Shown here: positions 34,086-42,340 of the stretch, piece after piece
How the letters are laid out: the number at the start of each line of letters is the position of its first letter
Position numbering within the stretch: position 1 is the first letter of the stretch
Assembly: GCA_016200895.1 (NCBI GenBank)
Contig: JACQDX010000042.1
Coordinates: forward strand, 1-47,663
DNA length: 47,663 nucleotides
Direction of reading: 5' to 3'
Source: Burkholderiales bacterium
Lineage (GTDB): Bacteria; Pseudomonadota; Gammaproteobacteria; Burkholderiales; Burkholderiaceae_D
Notes under the pieces: generated by a model
The model's database searches: none
Seen by the model: only the letters and a program-made list of their open reading frames with translations
What the model was told of the DNA's origin: nothing
Translations under genes and position numbers: made by a program

Positions 34086-35090
34086 ATGTCATTGCAAAGC
34101 AAACCCATCATCATCTTTGGCGAAACCCTGATCGATGACTTCCCGGATCAACCTGTCGTTGGTGGTGCACCTTTCAATGTGGCGCGCAGCCTGGGTTATT
34201 TTGATTGTGCGCCACTGATGATCTCACGCGTGGGCAATGATGCGACTGCAGAATTGATACGCGCTGACATGCAGCGTTTCAAATTATCTGCTACAGGTCT
34301 GCAGACTGACTCACATTACCCCACAGGCCGCGTCAAGGTGACGCAAGACGATAGTGCGGACAAGGCCAAACACCATTTCGAGATTTTGCCTGAACAGGCA
34401 TATGACTATATTGATAGTCAGACAGCCATCACTGTCATGCAACAAGCCAGCCCCGCGCATGACCAGGGCATCTTTTACTTTGGCACGCTGGCACAAAGAA
34501 ACCCTGTATCACGCGCGGCCTTGTATGCTTTGCTTAAAGAGACTCGTGCAATCAAGTATCTGGATTTGAATTTGCGTGCCATGCAATATAGCCTGACGAC
34601 GATAGAGCAATCATTGCAGTTTGCCGACATACTCAAGGTCAATGAAGAAGAATTACAGATACTGGCAGAAATTTATCTGAACAAGCAAAAAGCAGAAAGC
34701 GAAGCTGCACTGGAGGACACAGATATTCAGGCCTGTGCAACAACATTGATAGCGCTATTCAAGCTGCAAGCCATCATCACCACACTGGGTGAACGCGGTT
34801 ATGCCTATCTGGATGAGGCTGGGCAATACCTGCGCAGTACAAGCGAAGCTGTCAAAGTTGACGTCGTTGATACCGTAGGTGGTGGCGATGCCTTCTCTGC
34901 CATCTTTTTACTTGGCATGCAGCGCGGCTGGCCACTTCTCACCAGTCTGCAACGTGCTCATCACTTTGCGGCAGCCATCTGCGGTGTACGTGGTGCAGTT
35001 GCCAGCGATGCTGGCTTCTACGAACAATGGCAACAGCGCTGGGATGCAGAAACGCAGCCAGAATTTGAAAGCAGCGGAGCAAAACCATGA
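34086..35090 (+). CDS. PfkB-family fructokinase
   Basis: 334 residues. The N-terminus IIIFGETLIDDFPDQPVVGG, then APFNVARSLGYF, has the substrate-binding GG--FN-A pattern of ribokinase-family sugar kinases. The C-terminal signature VDTVGGGDAFSAIFLLGMQ carries the catalytic aspartate and anion hole. It phosphorylates fructose released from sucrose, so that it enters glycolysis as fructose 6-phosphate. It starts 111 bp after the amylosucrase gene and overlaps the next gene by 4 bp (ATGA). Specificity for fructose is inferred from context. Confidence 0.88.
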   Translation: MSLQSKPIIIFGETLIDDFPDQPVVGGAPFNVARSLGYFDCAPLMISRVGNDATAELIRADMQRFKLSATGLQTDSHYPTGRVKVTQDDSADKAKHHFEILPEQAYDYIDSQTAITVMQQASPAHDQGIFYFGTLAQRNPVSRAALYALLKETRAIKYLDLNLRAMQYSLTTIEQSLQFADILKVNEEELQILAEIYLNKQKAESEAALEDTDIQACATTLIALFKLQAIITTLGERGYAYLDEAGQYLRSTSEAVKVDVVDTVGGGDAFSAIFLLGMQRGWPLLTSLQRAHHFAAAICGVRGAVASDAGFYEQWQQRWDAETQPEFESSGAKP

Positions 35091-36439
35091 ATGCAACCAC
35101 AACTATTGCGCAACAGAGTACAGGCAAACCCCGTCTGTCATTCTGGCAAATCATCAACATGAACTTTGGTTTTTTTGGCATACAGTTCAGTTTTGGTTTG
35201 CAGCAAAGCAGCATGAGCCCCATCTATGCTTACCTGGGTGCTGACGAGGCCAGCCTGCCCTATTTGTGGCTGGCCGGGCCAGTAACTGGTTTGCTGGTGC
35301 AACCGCTGATCGGTGCCATGAGTGACCGCACCATCAGCCGTTGGGGGCGGCGCACGCCTTACTTCCTGATTGGTGCCGTGCTGTGCAGCCTGGGTTTATT
35401 GATCATGCCATTCAGTTCCACACTGTGGATGGCTGCTGGATTGCTGTGGATACTCGATGCTGCCAATAATGTCACCATGGAACCTTATCGCGCCTTTGTC
35501 AGCGACAAGCTTGATGCCAGCCAGCATTCCGTCGGCTTCCTGACCCAAAGCGCGTTTACCGGCTTGGGGCAAACCTTGGCATACCTGACGCCATCGATAC
35601 TGGTGGTGGCAGGTATGAACAGCAATAGCGTCAACGGTCATCACATTCCCTACATCGTCATTGCGGCTTTTATTATAGGTGCGGTGTTTTCGATTGCCTC
35701 AATCTTGTGGACTTTGAAGACGACGCCAGAGATTCCTCTCACTGCTGAGCAACTGGTACAAATCAGGCAACAAGCCACCGGCTGGCGTGCCACCCTGGCT
35801 GAAATAGGTCTCGCGATAAAGGAAATGCCACCCACCATGCGCCAGTTGGCGCTGGTCAAACTGTTCCAGTGGTATGCCATGTTTTGCTACTGGCAATACA
35901 TCATGCTGTCACTGGGACGCAGCATATTTGGCACCAGTGACCCCAGTTCTGCCGGTTTTCGCGAAGCGGGATTATTGAATGGGCAGATAGGTGCTTTCTA
36001 CAACTTCATCGCCTTCATTGCCGCCTTTGCCCTGGTGCCCTTTACCCGCCGTTTTGGTCCCAAGATCAGCCACGCAATGTGCCTGACACTGGCAGGCTTG
36101 TGCATGATGAGCATACCAGCCATACATACACCATCGCTGTTATTCATCCCCATGCTGGGCGTGGGCCTGGCCTGGGCCAGTATCATGGGCAACCCTTATA
36201 TCATGCTGGCAGGCAGCATACCGGCAGAGCGCACGGGAGTGTACATGGGCATCTTCAATATGTTCATCGTCATCCCCATGATCATACAAATCTTCACCCT
36301 GCCGCTGTATTACCAGGCCTGGCTGGGTGGCAATCCTGAGAACGTGATCAGGCTGGCGGGTGGTTTGCTGATTTGTGCGGCGCTCGCGGTGGGCATCGTC
36401 AAATTACCAAAAAAATCGCTACCCACCATCGAGACTTAA
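35087..36439 (+). CDS. MFS sugar transporter, probable sucrose permease
   Basis: 450 residues with 12 hydrophobic segments. [20 protein letters not shown], then [20 protein letters not shown], and [20 protein letters not shown], then TPYF, match the sucrose/maltose branch of the MFS (GPH-like, including Xanthomonas SuxC and plant SUC proteins). It imports the sugar across the inner membrane with protons. The start codon overlaps the fructokinase stop, so translation is coupled. It is the last gene of the sucrose operon and converges on soxB with a 43-bp gap. Confidence 0.88.
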   Translation: MNATTTIAQQSTGKPRLSFWQIINMNFGFFGIQFSFGLQQSSMSPIYAYLGADEASLPYLWLAGPVTGLLVQPLIGAMSDRTISRWGRRTPYFLIGAVLCSLGLLIMPFSSTLWMAAGLLWILDAANNVTMEPYRAFVSDKLDASQHSVGFLTQSAFTGLGQTLAYLTPSILVVAGMNSNSVNGHHIPYIVIAAFIIGAVFSIASILWTLKTTPEIPLTAEQLVQIRQQATGWRATLAEIGLAIKEMPPTMRQLALVKLFQWYAMFCYWQYIMLSLGRSIFGTSDPSSAGFREAGLLNGQIGAFYNFIAFIAAFALVPFTRRFGPKISHAMCLTLAGLCMMSIPAIHTPSLLFIPMLGVGLAWASIMGNPYIMLAGSIPAERTGVYMGIFNMFIVIPMIIQIFTLPLYYQAWLGGNPENVIRLAGGLLICAALAVGIVKLPKKSLPTIET

Positions 36440-36482
36440 ACCTGGCCAGGATTACCAGCGACGCCAATCAAACGCGGTGTAT

Positions 36483-38150
36483 TCAGTTTGCGTGGCGTGA
36501 TTTTTTATGAGTGCGCAGCCATTGCGCCACCACATCCCAGACTGGCTCGCCCTTGGCACCTTCTGCCACGGGTGCCCAGCCAGCAACTTTATACACTTTA
36601 CCGTCGGCCAGTGGCTGACCATTCAGGCGCATGTCCTGTATGCGCTTGCCCATGGCGGCAGCTGGTTCTATGGCATAACTCAAACCACCGACGCGTACCA
36701 TGTCACCACCTTGCTGGTAATAAGGATCAGGATTGAACAGATTGTCAGCCACGTCTTCCAGCACGGTCTTGATGGCTGCACCTGTCATTTCTGTCATGGT
36801 GGTGTAGGAATATGTGGTGGCGGTCTGGTCCATCACATGTTCCATGGTGATGGCACTATTGGGTAGCAGGGAAGTACCCCAGCGGAAGCCGGGTGAGAAA
36901 GCGATTTCTGCACCTTTGACCTCCATCAGGGCATCAACAATCAGTTGATCAAAGCTGCCATTGAAATTGCCGCGACGATACAAAATTCCCTCTGTCATCG
37001 CCAGTTTTTCGCTCAGCTTTGCGGAGTAAGGCGCACGGACTTTTTGTATCAGTGCCTGCATCTCAGCGTCCGCTGGCAGGAAGTTGGCAAACACTGGTAA
37101 CAGCTTGTACTGGAAACCCTGTATGCGCCCTTCTTTTACATCAAAATCGAGCACGCCGAGGAACTTGCTATTACTGCCCGCATTGGTCACCAGGGTCTTG
37201 CCGCCACCGTTTTCAACGATGACGGGCGCAGGCATGCCATCATGGGTATGACCACCAAGAATGGCATCGATGCCGCGTACACGCGAGGCCATCTTGAGGT
37301 CGACATCCATGCCATTGTGCGACAGAACCACAATCACTTTCGCGCCTTTGGCACGCGCAGCATCAACAGTCTTTTGCATATTTTCTTCCTGTATGCCAAA
37401 GCTCCATTCCGGCACCAGATAGCGCGGGTTGGCAATGGGGGTATACGGAAAAGCCTGACCGATGATGGCGACTGGCACGCCATTCATTTCTTTCATGACA
37501 AAGGCTTCAAATACCGGATCACCGAAATCGGTGGTCTGGATATTTTGTGCGACGAAATCGACCTTGCCCTTGAAGTCATTCTCGACGATATACTTGACGC
37601 GCTTGTCACCCAGCGTCATTTCCCAGTGCGCCGTCATGACATTCACACCCATCTGCAAACAGGCATCGACCATATCCTGTCCCTGCGTCCACAGTGCCGT
37701 CGCCGATCCCTGCCAGGTGTCACCACCATCGAGCAAGAGCGCGCCGGGACGGTTGCCCTTGATGCGTTTGATCAGCGTCGTCAAATGCGCAAAGCCACCG
37801 ACCTTGCCATAGCTTGCTGCTGCCTGTTCAAAGTTCAGGCAACTAAAGGCATGTGCTTCAGGTGTGTTGGGTTTGATGCCAAACTGTTTCAGCAAATGCT
37901 CACCCACCAGATGCGGGCTTTTACCAAATGCCGCGCCTATGCCCAGATTAACGCTGGGTTCACGAAAATACAGCGGCAACAACTGCGCATGGCAATCGGT
38001 GAAATGCATGAGATGGACATTGCCAAAGCGCGGCAGGTCATACAGCTTGTCTGCGGCAGGATTCGCCATGGCCGCTTGCGCATCTATCTGCATGCCACCA
38101 GCAGCGGCGATGGCCATTACTTGTAAAAAATCACGACGATTCAGACCCAT
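36483..38150 (-). CDS. soxB: Thiosulfohydrolase SoxB
   Basis: 555 residues. A Tat signal starts MGLNRRDFLQVMAIAAAGGM. The calcineurin-like phosphoesterase half has the di-manganese motifs MHFTDCHAQLLPLYF, LLLDGGDTWQGSATAL, VVLSHNGMDVD and ILGGHTHDG. The second half is a 5'-nucleotidase C-terminal domain. SoxB hydrolyses the sulfonate from SoxY-bound intermediates in the periplasm and releases sulfate. It is the last gene of the sox cluster, separated from soxX by about 490 bp of repeat-rich sequence. Confidence 0.95.
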   Translation of the reverse strand: MGLNRRDFLQVMAIAAAGGMQIDAQAAMANPAADKLYDLPRFGNVHLMHFTDCHAQLLPLYFREPSVNLGIGAAFGKSPHLVGEHLLKQFGIKPNTPEAHAFSCLNFEQAAASYGKVGGFAHLTTLIKRIKGNRPGALLLDGGDTWQGSATALWTQGQDMVDACLQMGVNVMTAHWEMTLGDKRVKYIVENDFKGKVDFVAQNIQTTDFGDPVFEAFVMKEMNGVPVAIIGQAFPYTPIANPRYLVPEWSFGIQEENMQKTVDAARAKGAKVIVVLSHNGMDVDLKMASRVRGIDAILGGHTHDGMPAPVIVENGGGKTLVTNAGSNSKFLGVLDFDVKEGRIQGFQYKLLPVFANFLPADAEMQALIQKVRAPYSAKLSEKLAMTEGILYRRGNFNGSFDQLIVDALMEVKGAEIAFSPGFRWGTSLLPNSAITMEHVMDQTATTYSYTTMTEMTGAAIKTVLEDVADNLFNPDPYYQQGGDMVRVGGLSYAIEPAAAMGKRIQDMRLNGQPLADGKVYKVAGWAPVAEGAKGEPVWDVVAQWLRTHKKSRHAN

Positions 38151-38302
38151 GATGATTTGCTTTCTGGTTTGATGGTGTGGCTATTGGTGTAGATTTTAGT
38201 TTTAGGGTCCACTGTTGTTCTTGGTGTTGCTTTTTGATGTTGCTTTTGATTTGCCGTTGCTGTTGACCTTAATCCGCTTGGGACAATGTAATTTGTGCTT
38301 CG

Positions 38303-38568
38303 CAGAAAATGGAATCAGAAGAGCCGATGTTTGAGCGAAGTGAGTTTCGGATCTTCCCATTTTCTGTGATGCAAAAATTATGCTGGAGCGTAGCGCAAGC
38401 ACCCGAAGGGCAAGTCTGCGGTCGCCTTTCTTTGATTCCGTTCTTTGGCGAAGCAAAGAAAGGGATTCGGCCGCCGGGCCGAGACCCGGCTTGGTTCTAC
38501 GAAGGGCAATCCATTTCAAACGACACGGCATACAACAAACGCCACTAGGCTCCAGCCTTCGCTGGAGC
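38303..38568. repeat. Cluster of hairpins between soxX and soxB
   Basis: Four inverted repeats lie in a row. They are CAGAAAATGG/CCATTTTCTG (38303-38312, 38357-38366), with further pairing inside; CCTTTCTTTG/CAAAGAAAGG (38425-38434, 38454-38463); GCCGGG/CCCGGC near 38470-38490; and GCTCCAGC-CTTC-GCTGGAGC (38549-38568). The 494-bp gap 38151-38644 holds no gene. The block looks like an extragenic repeat element inserted in the operon. Confidence 0.65.
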
Positions 38569-38644
38569 GACGTAATTAAAGTCAGAGGACAGTGAAAGAC
38601 ACATGCTCCGACGATAGCCGCATCAGAACAACAAAACCAAGCCC

Positions 38645-39268
38645 CTACTTATTCACCGGCGACTCCACATCCAGCAACAACGCCATCACATCCTTCAACT
38701 GCGCCTCAGTCAACACCCCGTTATGCCCAAACCGTGGCATCTTGGAACAAGCGTTATAGGCTTGCGCGTTATACAACTTGCCCCAGGTATATTTCACAAT
38801 CTCGGGGCTGGTACCGCGCAGCTTGCCGAACTGATACAGCGAAGGCCCGATATTGCCGAAAGAAATCTCTGTCTTGCTCATCTGGTGGCAAGCATAGCAA
38901 TTGCCGCCATTGACTGAACCCATGGCGTCCGACGATTGCATGCCGCGGCCATTCTGAGCAATTTTTTCGCCATTTTTCCAGTCACCCATGTACTGACCAT
39001 CCACCGGATATTTCACCGTGGCGAGTTGCGCCTGTTCCAGTTTTTTTGCTGGCTTGGCTTTCAAGCCTTGTGGGTTAGCGCTGCACAGTGCCTGTGCCTC
39101 GTCCTGCTGCACCATGCGCTCCATGGTGGCCGGGCCTTTGGATTTGAAATCGGCCTTCATCATTTCCAGTGCGGCTTTAGCGTAGTCTGGTTCTGCAGCA
39201 GAAACCACCGCAGCATTAGCAATGGCGAGCAAAAAAATACTGGCATGACTTATACGTAAATTTTTCAT
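38645..39268 (-). CDS. soxX: SoxX, monoheme cytochrome c subunit of SoxXA
   Basis: 207 residues. A signal peptide ends near VVSAAE. One heme site, CYACH, lies at residues 124-128. A MPRFGHNG segment provides the candidate methionine ligand, and ALLLDVESPVNK is the tail. SoxX pairs with SoxA to couple thiosulfate oxidatively to the SoxY cysteine and accepts the electrons in the periplasm. The start has a GGGGAAA ribosome site and follows soxA by 11 bp. Its length is at the longer end for SoxX, owing to an N-terminal helical region. Confidence 0.93.
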   Translation of the reverse strand: MKNLRISHASIFLLAIANAAVVSAAEPDYAKAALEMMKADFKSKGPATMERMVQQDEAQALCSANPQGLKAKPAKKLEQAQLATVKYPVDGQYMGDWKNGEKIAQNGRGMQSSDAMGSVNGGNCYACHQMSKTEISFGNIGPSLYQFGKLRGTSPEIVKYTWGKLYNAQAYNACSKMPRFGHNGVLTEAQLKDVMALLLDVESPVNK

Positions 39269-39279
39269 GTGCTTTCCCC

Positions 39280-40113
39280 TCAGCGTTTCAATGCAGGTGC
39301 ATTCATGACCGCGCCATCGGCAGATTTTGCCAGGAACATGGTCAGTGCAGTGATGGTGTCTGAAGCGTAATCAGGCATGGGGAAGCGTTGCTGGCGGAAG
39401 CAATCATTGAGCCTGTGCTGCATGGTTCTTACTTCGCCCTGTGACACACGGTAAGCAGGCCAGGTCGAATACGCAGCCTGGGCATTTTCTTTATTGTTCA
39501 GATTGGGCAAGTCTTGCAGGCGTATGCGCTGGCCTTCTGCAGAATGGCAGGAGGCGCAGGCAAAATCATGCGAACCGGCGCGGTAATAGAATATCTTTTT
39601 ACCGATTTCATAGGCCTGTTTTTCTGCCGGGTGTTTGGTACTGACAGTCAGTTTCATGCCACGCGATTCTGCCGTCAAAAAGGATACCAGTGCTTCGATA
39701 TCAGACGGGTTGCCTGCAGAGCCGAAAGGTGTTTTCACCGCCTGCTCACGTGTCAGACCTTGCAAACTCATGCGGCAATGCATGAGGCGCTGCTCCAGAT
39801 CCATGACCTTGTTGGTGTCTTTAAAATAGCGCGGTAATTCGGCATACGCGCCCTTGGTCACACCCGGACCTTTACCCAGATCACATTGTTCCAGCGTTTG
39901 CTGATTCGGGCCCATCTTTTTTTGCCAGAGTTCCTGGCCGCGCATTTCCCATAATTCTGCCGGGTTGCCGTCAGCCAGCATTTGCCGGTATTTGGCAATT
40001 TCATCGGTCGCAGATGGGCTTGCAGTCTGGGCCTGTGCAGACGACAACACCGAGCATGCCAGCATGACGCAGAGCGGCATGCTGGTCAGTGATTTGAGGG
40101 CAAGACGTGACAT
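39280..40113 (-). CDS. soxA: SoxA, catalytic cytochrome c subunit of SoxXA
   Basis: 277 residues with a signal peptide ending SSAQAQ. One c-heme motif, CASCH, lies at residues 186-190. The cysteine of NDCFRQQRFPMPD (about C238) is the expected axial ligand, which carries a persulfide in characterised SoxA. The N-terminal half keeps lone cysteines (EQCDLGKG and MHCRMS), where diheme SoxA proteins have a second heme, so this is the single-heme type. Ribosome site AAGGA. It lies 11 bp after soxZ and 11 bp before soxX. Confidence 0.94.
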   Translation of the reverse strand: MSRLALKSLTSMPLCVMLACSVLSSAQAQTASPSATDEIAKYRQMLADGNPAELWEMRGQELWQKKMGPNQQTLEQCDLGKGPGVTKGAYAELPRYFKDTNKVMDLEQRLMHCRMSLQGLTREQAVKTPFGSAGNPSDIEALVSFLTAESRGMKLTVSTKHPAEKQAYEIGKKIFYYRAGSHDFACASCHSAEGQRIRLQDLPNLNNKENAQAAYSTWPAYRVSQGEVRTMQHRLNDCFRQQRFPMPDYASDTITALTMFLAKSADGAVMNAPALKR

Positions 40114-40124
40114 GGTTTTCCTTA

Positions 40125-40436
40125 TCAGGCTATGGCTGCTTCATCAGTACGCTGGTCACCTTTGCTGTCTGTCCAGGTCACCGACACTTTATCACCTTTG
40201 ACGCCACCCTTGAATTTGAAAGACAGGAAAGGGTCTTTGGAAACCGAAGGGCCAAACTGCGCATCGAGCACCAGTTTATCTTTCCATTTGGCTTGCAAGT
40301 TCTTGATGAAATGTGCGGGTACGACTTTGCCTTCCAGATCTTTACGCTGACCTGTTTCCATATCGTGACGCATCAATACTTTTACTTCAACGACGTTGCC
40401 AGTAACCGCCGCCCGAATACGCATAGGATCGCCCAT
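40125..40436 (-). CDS. soxZ: SoxZ, carrier-complex subunit
   Basis: 103 residues, no signal peptide, immunoglobulin-like beta fold. RIRAAVTGNVVEVKVLMRHD, then METGQR, then AHFIKNLQAKW and FKGGVKGDKVSVTWTDSKGD are family-typical. SoxZ binds SoxY and is co-exported with it through the SoxY Tat signal. Ribosome site GGGAAA. It is unusually far (239 bp) from soxY because of an inverted-repeat element. Confidence 0.94.
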   Translation of the reverse strand: MGDPMRIRAAVTGNVVEVKVLMRHDMETGQRKDLEGKVVPAHFIKNLQAKWKDKLVLDAQFGPSVSKDPFLSFKFKGGVKGDKVSVTWTDSKGDQRTDEAAIA

Positions 40437-40475
40437 GATGTTTCCCTTTTTTGCTAATTTTAAATGAATATCTGA

Positions 40476-40672
40476 TTAAGACCTTAAAGCTCACCACAGA
40501 GAAAAGGCATGAGAAAAAACGATTAAAAATTTCAACTCACTTATCTGGCTCTTGCATGCTATTGACGCATCAATCAGCTTGAAATTAAATATTACGTTAT
40601 TGACAGGCTGAGTGTTGGGCTGGTGAATCGTAGCCCAACCTACGCAAGCTTCTCTGTGTTGAGAGGTCTTAA
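40476..40672. repeat. Inverted-repeat element between soxY and soxZ
   Basis: About 197 bp bounded by TTAAGACCT (40476-40484) with CACAGAGAA (40495-40503) on one side, and TTCTCTGTG (40650-40658) with AGGTCTTAA (40664-40672) on the other. An inner perfect 8-bp stem, GTTGGGCT/AGCCCAAC (40614-40621, 40632-40639), is followed by CTACG. The element ends 3 bp from the soxY stop codon. It looks like a small non-coding insertion, or a large mRNA hairpin that could protect the soxY 3' end. Confidence 0.65.
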
Positions 40673-40675
40673 AAA

Positions 40676-41164
40676 TTAACCGCCGCAACCGCCCAAAGTA
40701 ACTTTTATCTCTTTGGACGCAACCAACCATTTACCGTCAGCTTTCACCAAGGCATGCACGTTCGAGGTTTCACCCACCTTGACGCGGGTGCTGACTGAGG
40801 CTTCTGTGCCTTCAGGGATATTGAATGCCGCCGACATGGCATTCGGGTTTTTTTCTATCAGGATGGCGATGTAATCTGTCTTGGCGGCTTTGCTGCTGAC
40901 ACTGACCGGCACTACCGCGCCGTTTTCTGCGATATCAGGAGCGGTGATGATGATGTCTGCACTGACAGCCGGGCTGCCAGCTCCCAATGCAGCAAAAGCA
41001 TCTTGCAGGCTCTTGGCCTCAAAGACCTTGGCTTGCCATTCGGCGGCGAACACATCGGATGGTTTGAGCAAGCCAGCGGCAAAGGCCAGGCCAAAAACCG
41101 TGGATATGCGTAAAAAATCACGGCGTTGCTGACCGTCATCGTTGATCTTGTTTACCTGCTTCAT
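40676..41164 (-). CDS. soxY: SoxY, sulfur-carrier protein
   Basis: 162 residues from the ATG at 41164, which follows a CAGGAG ribosome site (the frame runs to 41185). A Tat signal (GQQRRDFLRISTVFGLAFAA) is followed by a small beta domain. The C-terminus is GGCGG, the swinging arm whose cysteine carries the thiosulfate-derived intermediates. Folded together with SoxZ, it passes between SoxXA, SoxB and SoxCD in the periplasm. It lies 144 bp after soxD; a weak 7-bp hairpin (41277-41301) sits in that gap. Confidence 0.95.
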   Translation of the reverse strand: MKQVNKINDDGQQRRDFLRISTVFGLAFAAGLLKPSDVFAAEWQAKVFEAKSLQDAFAALGAGSPAVSADIIITAPDIAENGAVVPVSVSSKAAKTDYIAILIEKNPNAMSAAFNIPEGTEASVSTRVKVGETSNVHALVKADGKWLVASKEIKVTLGGCGG

Positions 41165-41308
41165 TACTATCTCCTGAGTGAGCATTTATCCGGCGCTGCT
41201 GATATTACTGGTATTGCGATTTACTGAATTTACTTCATTCGATAAGCTTAACGCGAAATCGTTCCATCGATATGACAAAGCAGAAAAATCCTTGCTGCTT
41301 TACTAAAC

Positions 41309-42340
41309 TCATTGACGCATGATCCAGTCCAGCATGGTCTTGATTTCTGCATCTTTGACATGGCCTTGCGGTGGCATAGGGATATCGCCCCAGACACCAC
41401 TGCCGCCAGCCTTGATTTTTTTCATCAAACTAGATTCAGCATTGGCATCACCTTTATATTTCGCGGCGATCTGCGCGAAGCCAGGGCCGACCACTTTATC
41501 CTTGACGCCATGGCAGGCGATGCAGGCATATTGCCTGGCAAGCTTCAAACCTTCTTCGGCAGCTGGCGCGCTGACTTTGACAACGGCGGCCTTGTTCAAG
41601 TCCACACCACGCACGGCACCGACAGTACGGTTTTGCTCGACCGGGTTGCCATTGGCACTACGTGCGAAGGCGGGCAATTCTGAGGTAATCTTGACTTCTT
41701 TCAGACATTCTTTCATACAGGCAGTGTTCTTCACATCAGGCTTACCATTGGTTTGCCACAAGCCATGTTTCTCTGTCATGCCATCGCGATTAGGCATGCG
41801 CTTTTGTACTTCAGCGATGTTTTCATCCGACATGACAAAGTCGTCGGCGACGATGCCACCCATGTTCAGCATATACGCTGTGACTGCATACACTTCATCC
41901 GTGGTCAGGGTCTTGGGTGCATTCCAGGGCATGGCGCGGTTGATGTAATCCCAGAGTGTCGAGACTGTTGCCACCTTCATCAGGGTGGTGCGCTGTGGCT
42001 GGCTATTGCCAGTCAATGCGGCTACGCGGCCATTCTTGACGTCATCCTTGGTCGTACCACCGACGATGGGCGCGAACACCTGATTGGATTCACCAAAGGT
42101 GCCGTGGCAGGAAGCGCACTTGCCGTCCCATACCTGCTGGCCCTGGTCTACACTGCCACGTCCTTTTGGCAAACCCTTGAAGTCGGGGCGCACATCGATG
42201 TCCCAGGCTGCCACTTCCTTGGTAGTCGCCGCCCGGCCTATGCCGGAATAATTTTCGGCGCTTACCGTCAGGCTGGCGCCGGCCAGCACCAGCATGCTCA
42301 AGGCTTTAGTCAGCATTTTTAACTCAGGCCACTTGTACAT
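41309..42340 (-). CDS. soxD: SoxD, diheme cytochrome c subunit of sulfane dehydrogenase
   Basis: About 343 residues from the ATG at 42340, which has a GAGG ribosome site and overlaps the end of soxC by 17 bp. An ATG at 42316 is the alternative. A signal peptide ends TVSAEN. Two heme motifs are seen: CASCH near residue 75 and CIACH near 273, with methionine candidates in MPWNAP and MPPQGH. SoxD takes electrons from the molybdenum subunit SoxC as the sulfane sulfur on SoxY is oxidised. It lies in operon with soxC. Confidence 0.94.
   Translation of the reverse strand: MYKWPELKMLTKALSMLVLAGASLTVSAENYSGIGRAATTKEVAAWDIDVRPDFKGLPKGRGSVDQGQQVWDGKCASCHGTFGESNQVFAPIVGGTTKDDVKNGRVAALTGNSQPQRTTLMKVATVSTLWDYINRAMPWNAPKTLTTDEVYAVTAYMLNMGGIVADDFVMSDENIAEVQKRMPNRDGMTEKHGLWQTNGKPDVKNTACMKECLKEVKITSELPAFARSANGNPVEQNRTVGAVRGVDLNKAAVVKVSAPAAEEGLKLARQYACIACHGVKDKVVGPGFAQIAAKYKGDANAESSLMKKIKAGGSGVWGDIPMPPQGHVKDAEIKTMLDWIMRQ

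Noticed and set aside
38202..38595. Overlapping frames on both strands between soxX and soxB (109, 79 and 71 codons)
   Set aside because: The stretch is a series of inverted repeats. The frames have arginine- and serine-rich, low-complexity products and no ribosome sites.
40491..40730. A 79-codon minus-strand frame between soxY and soxZ
   Set aside because: It overlaps the soxY end in another frame and lies on the inverted-repeat element. No ribosome site and no protein-like features.
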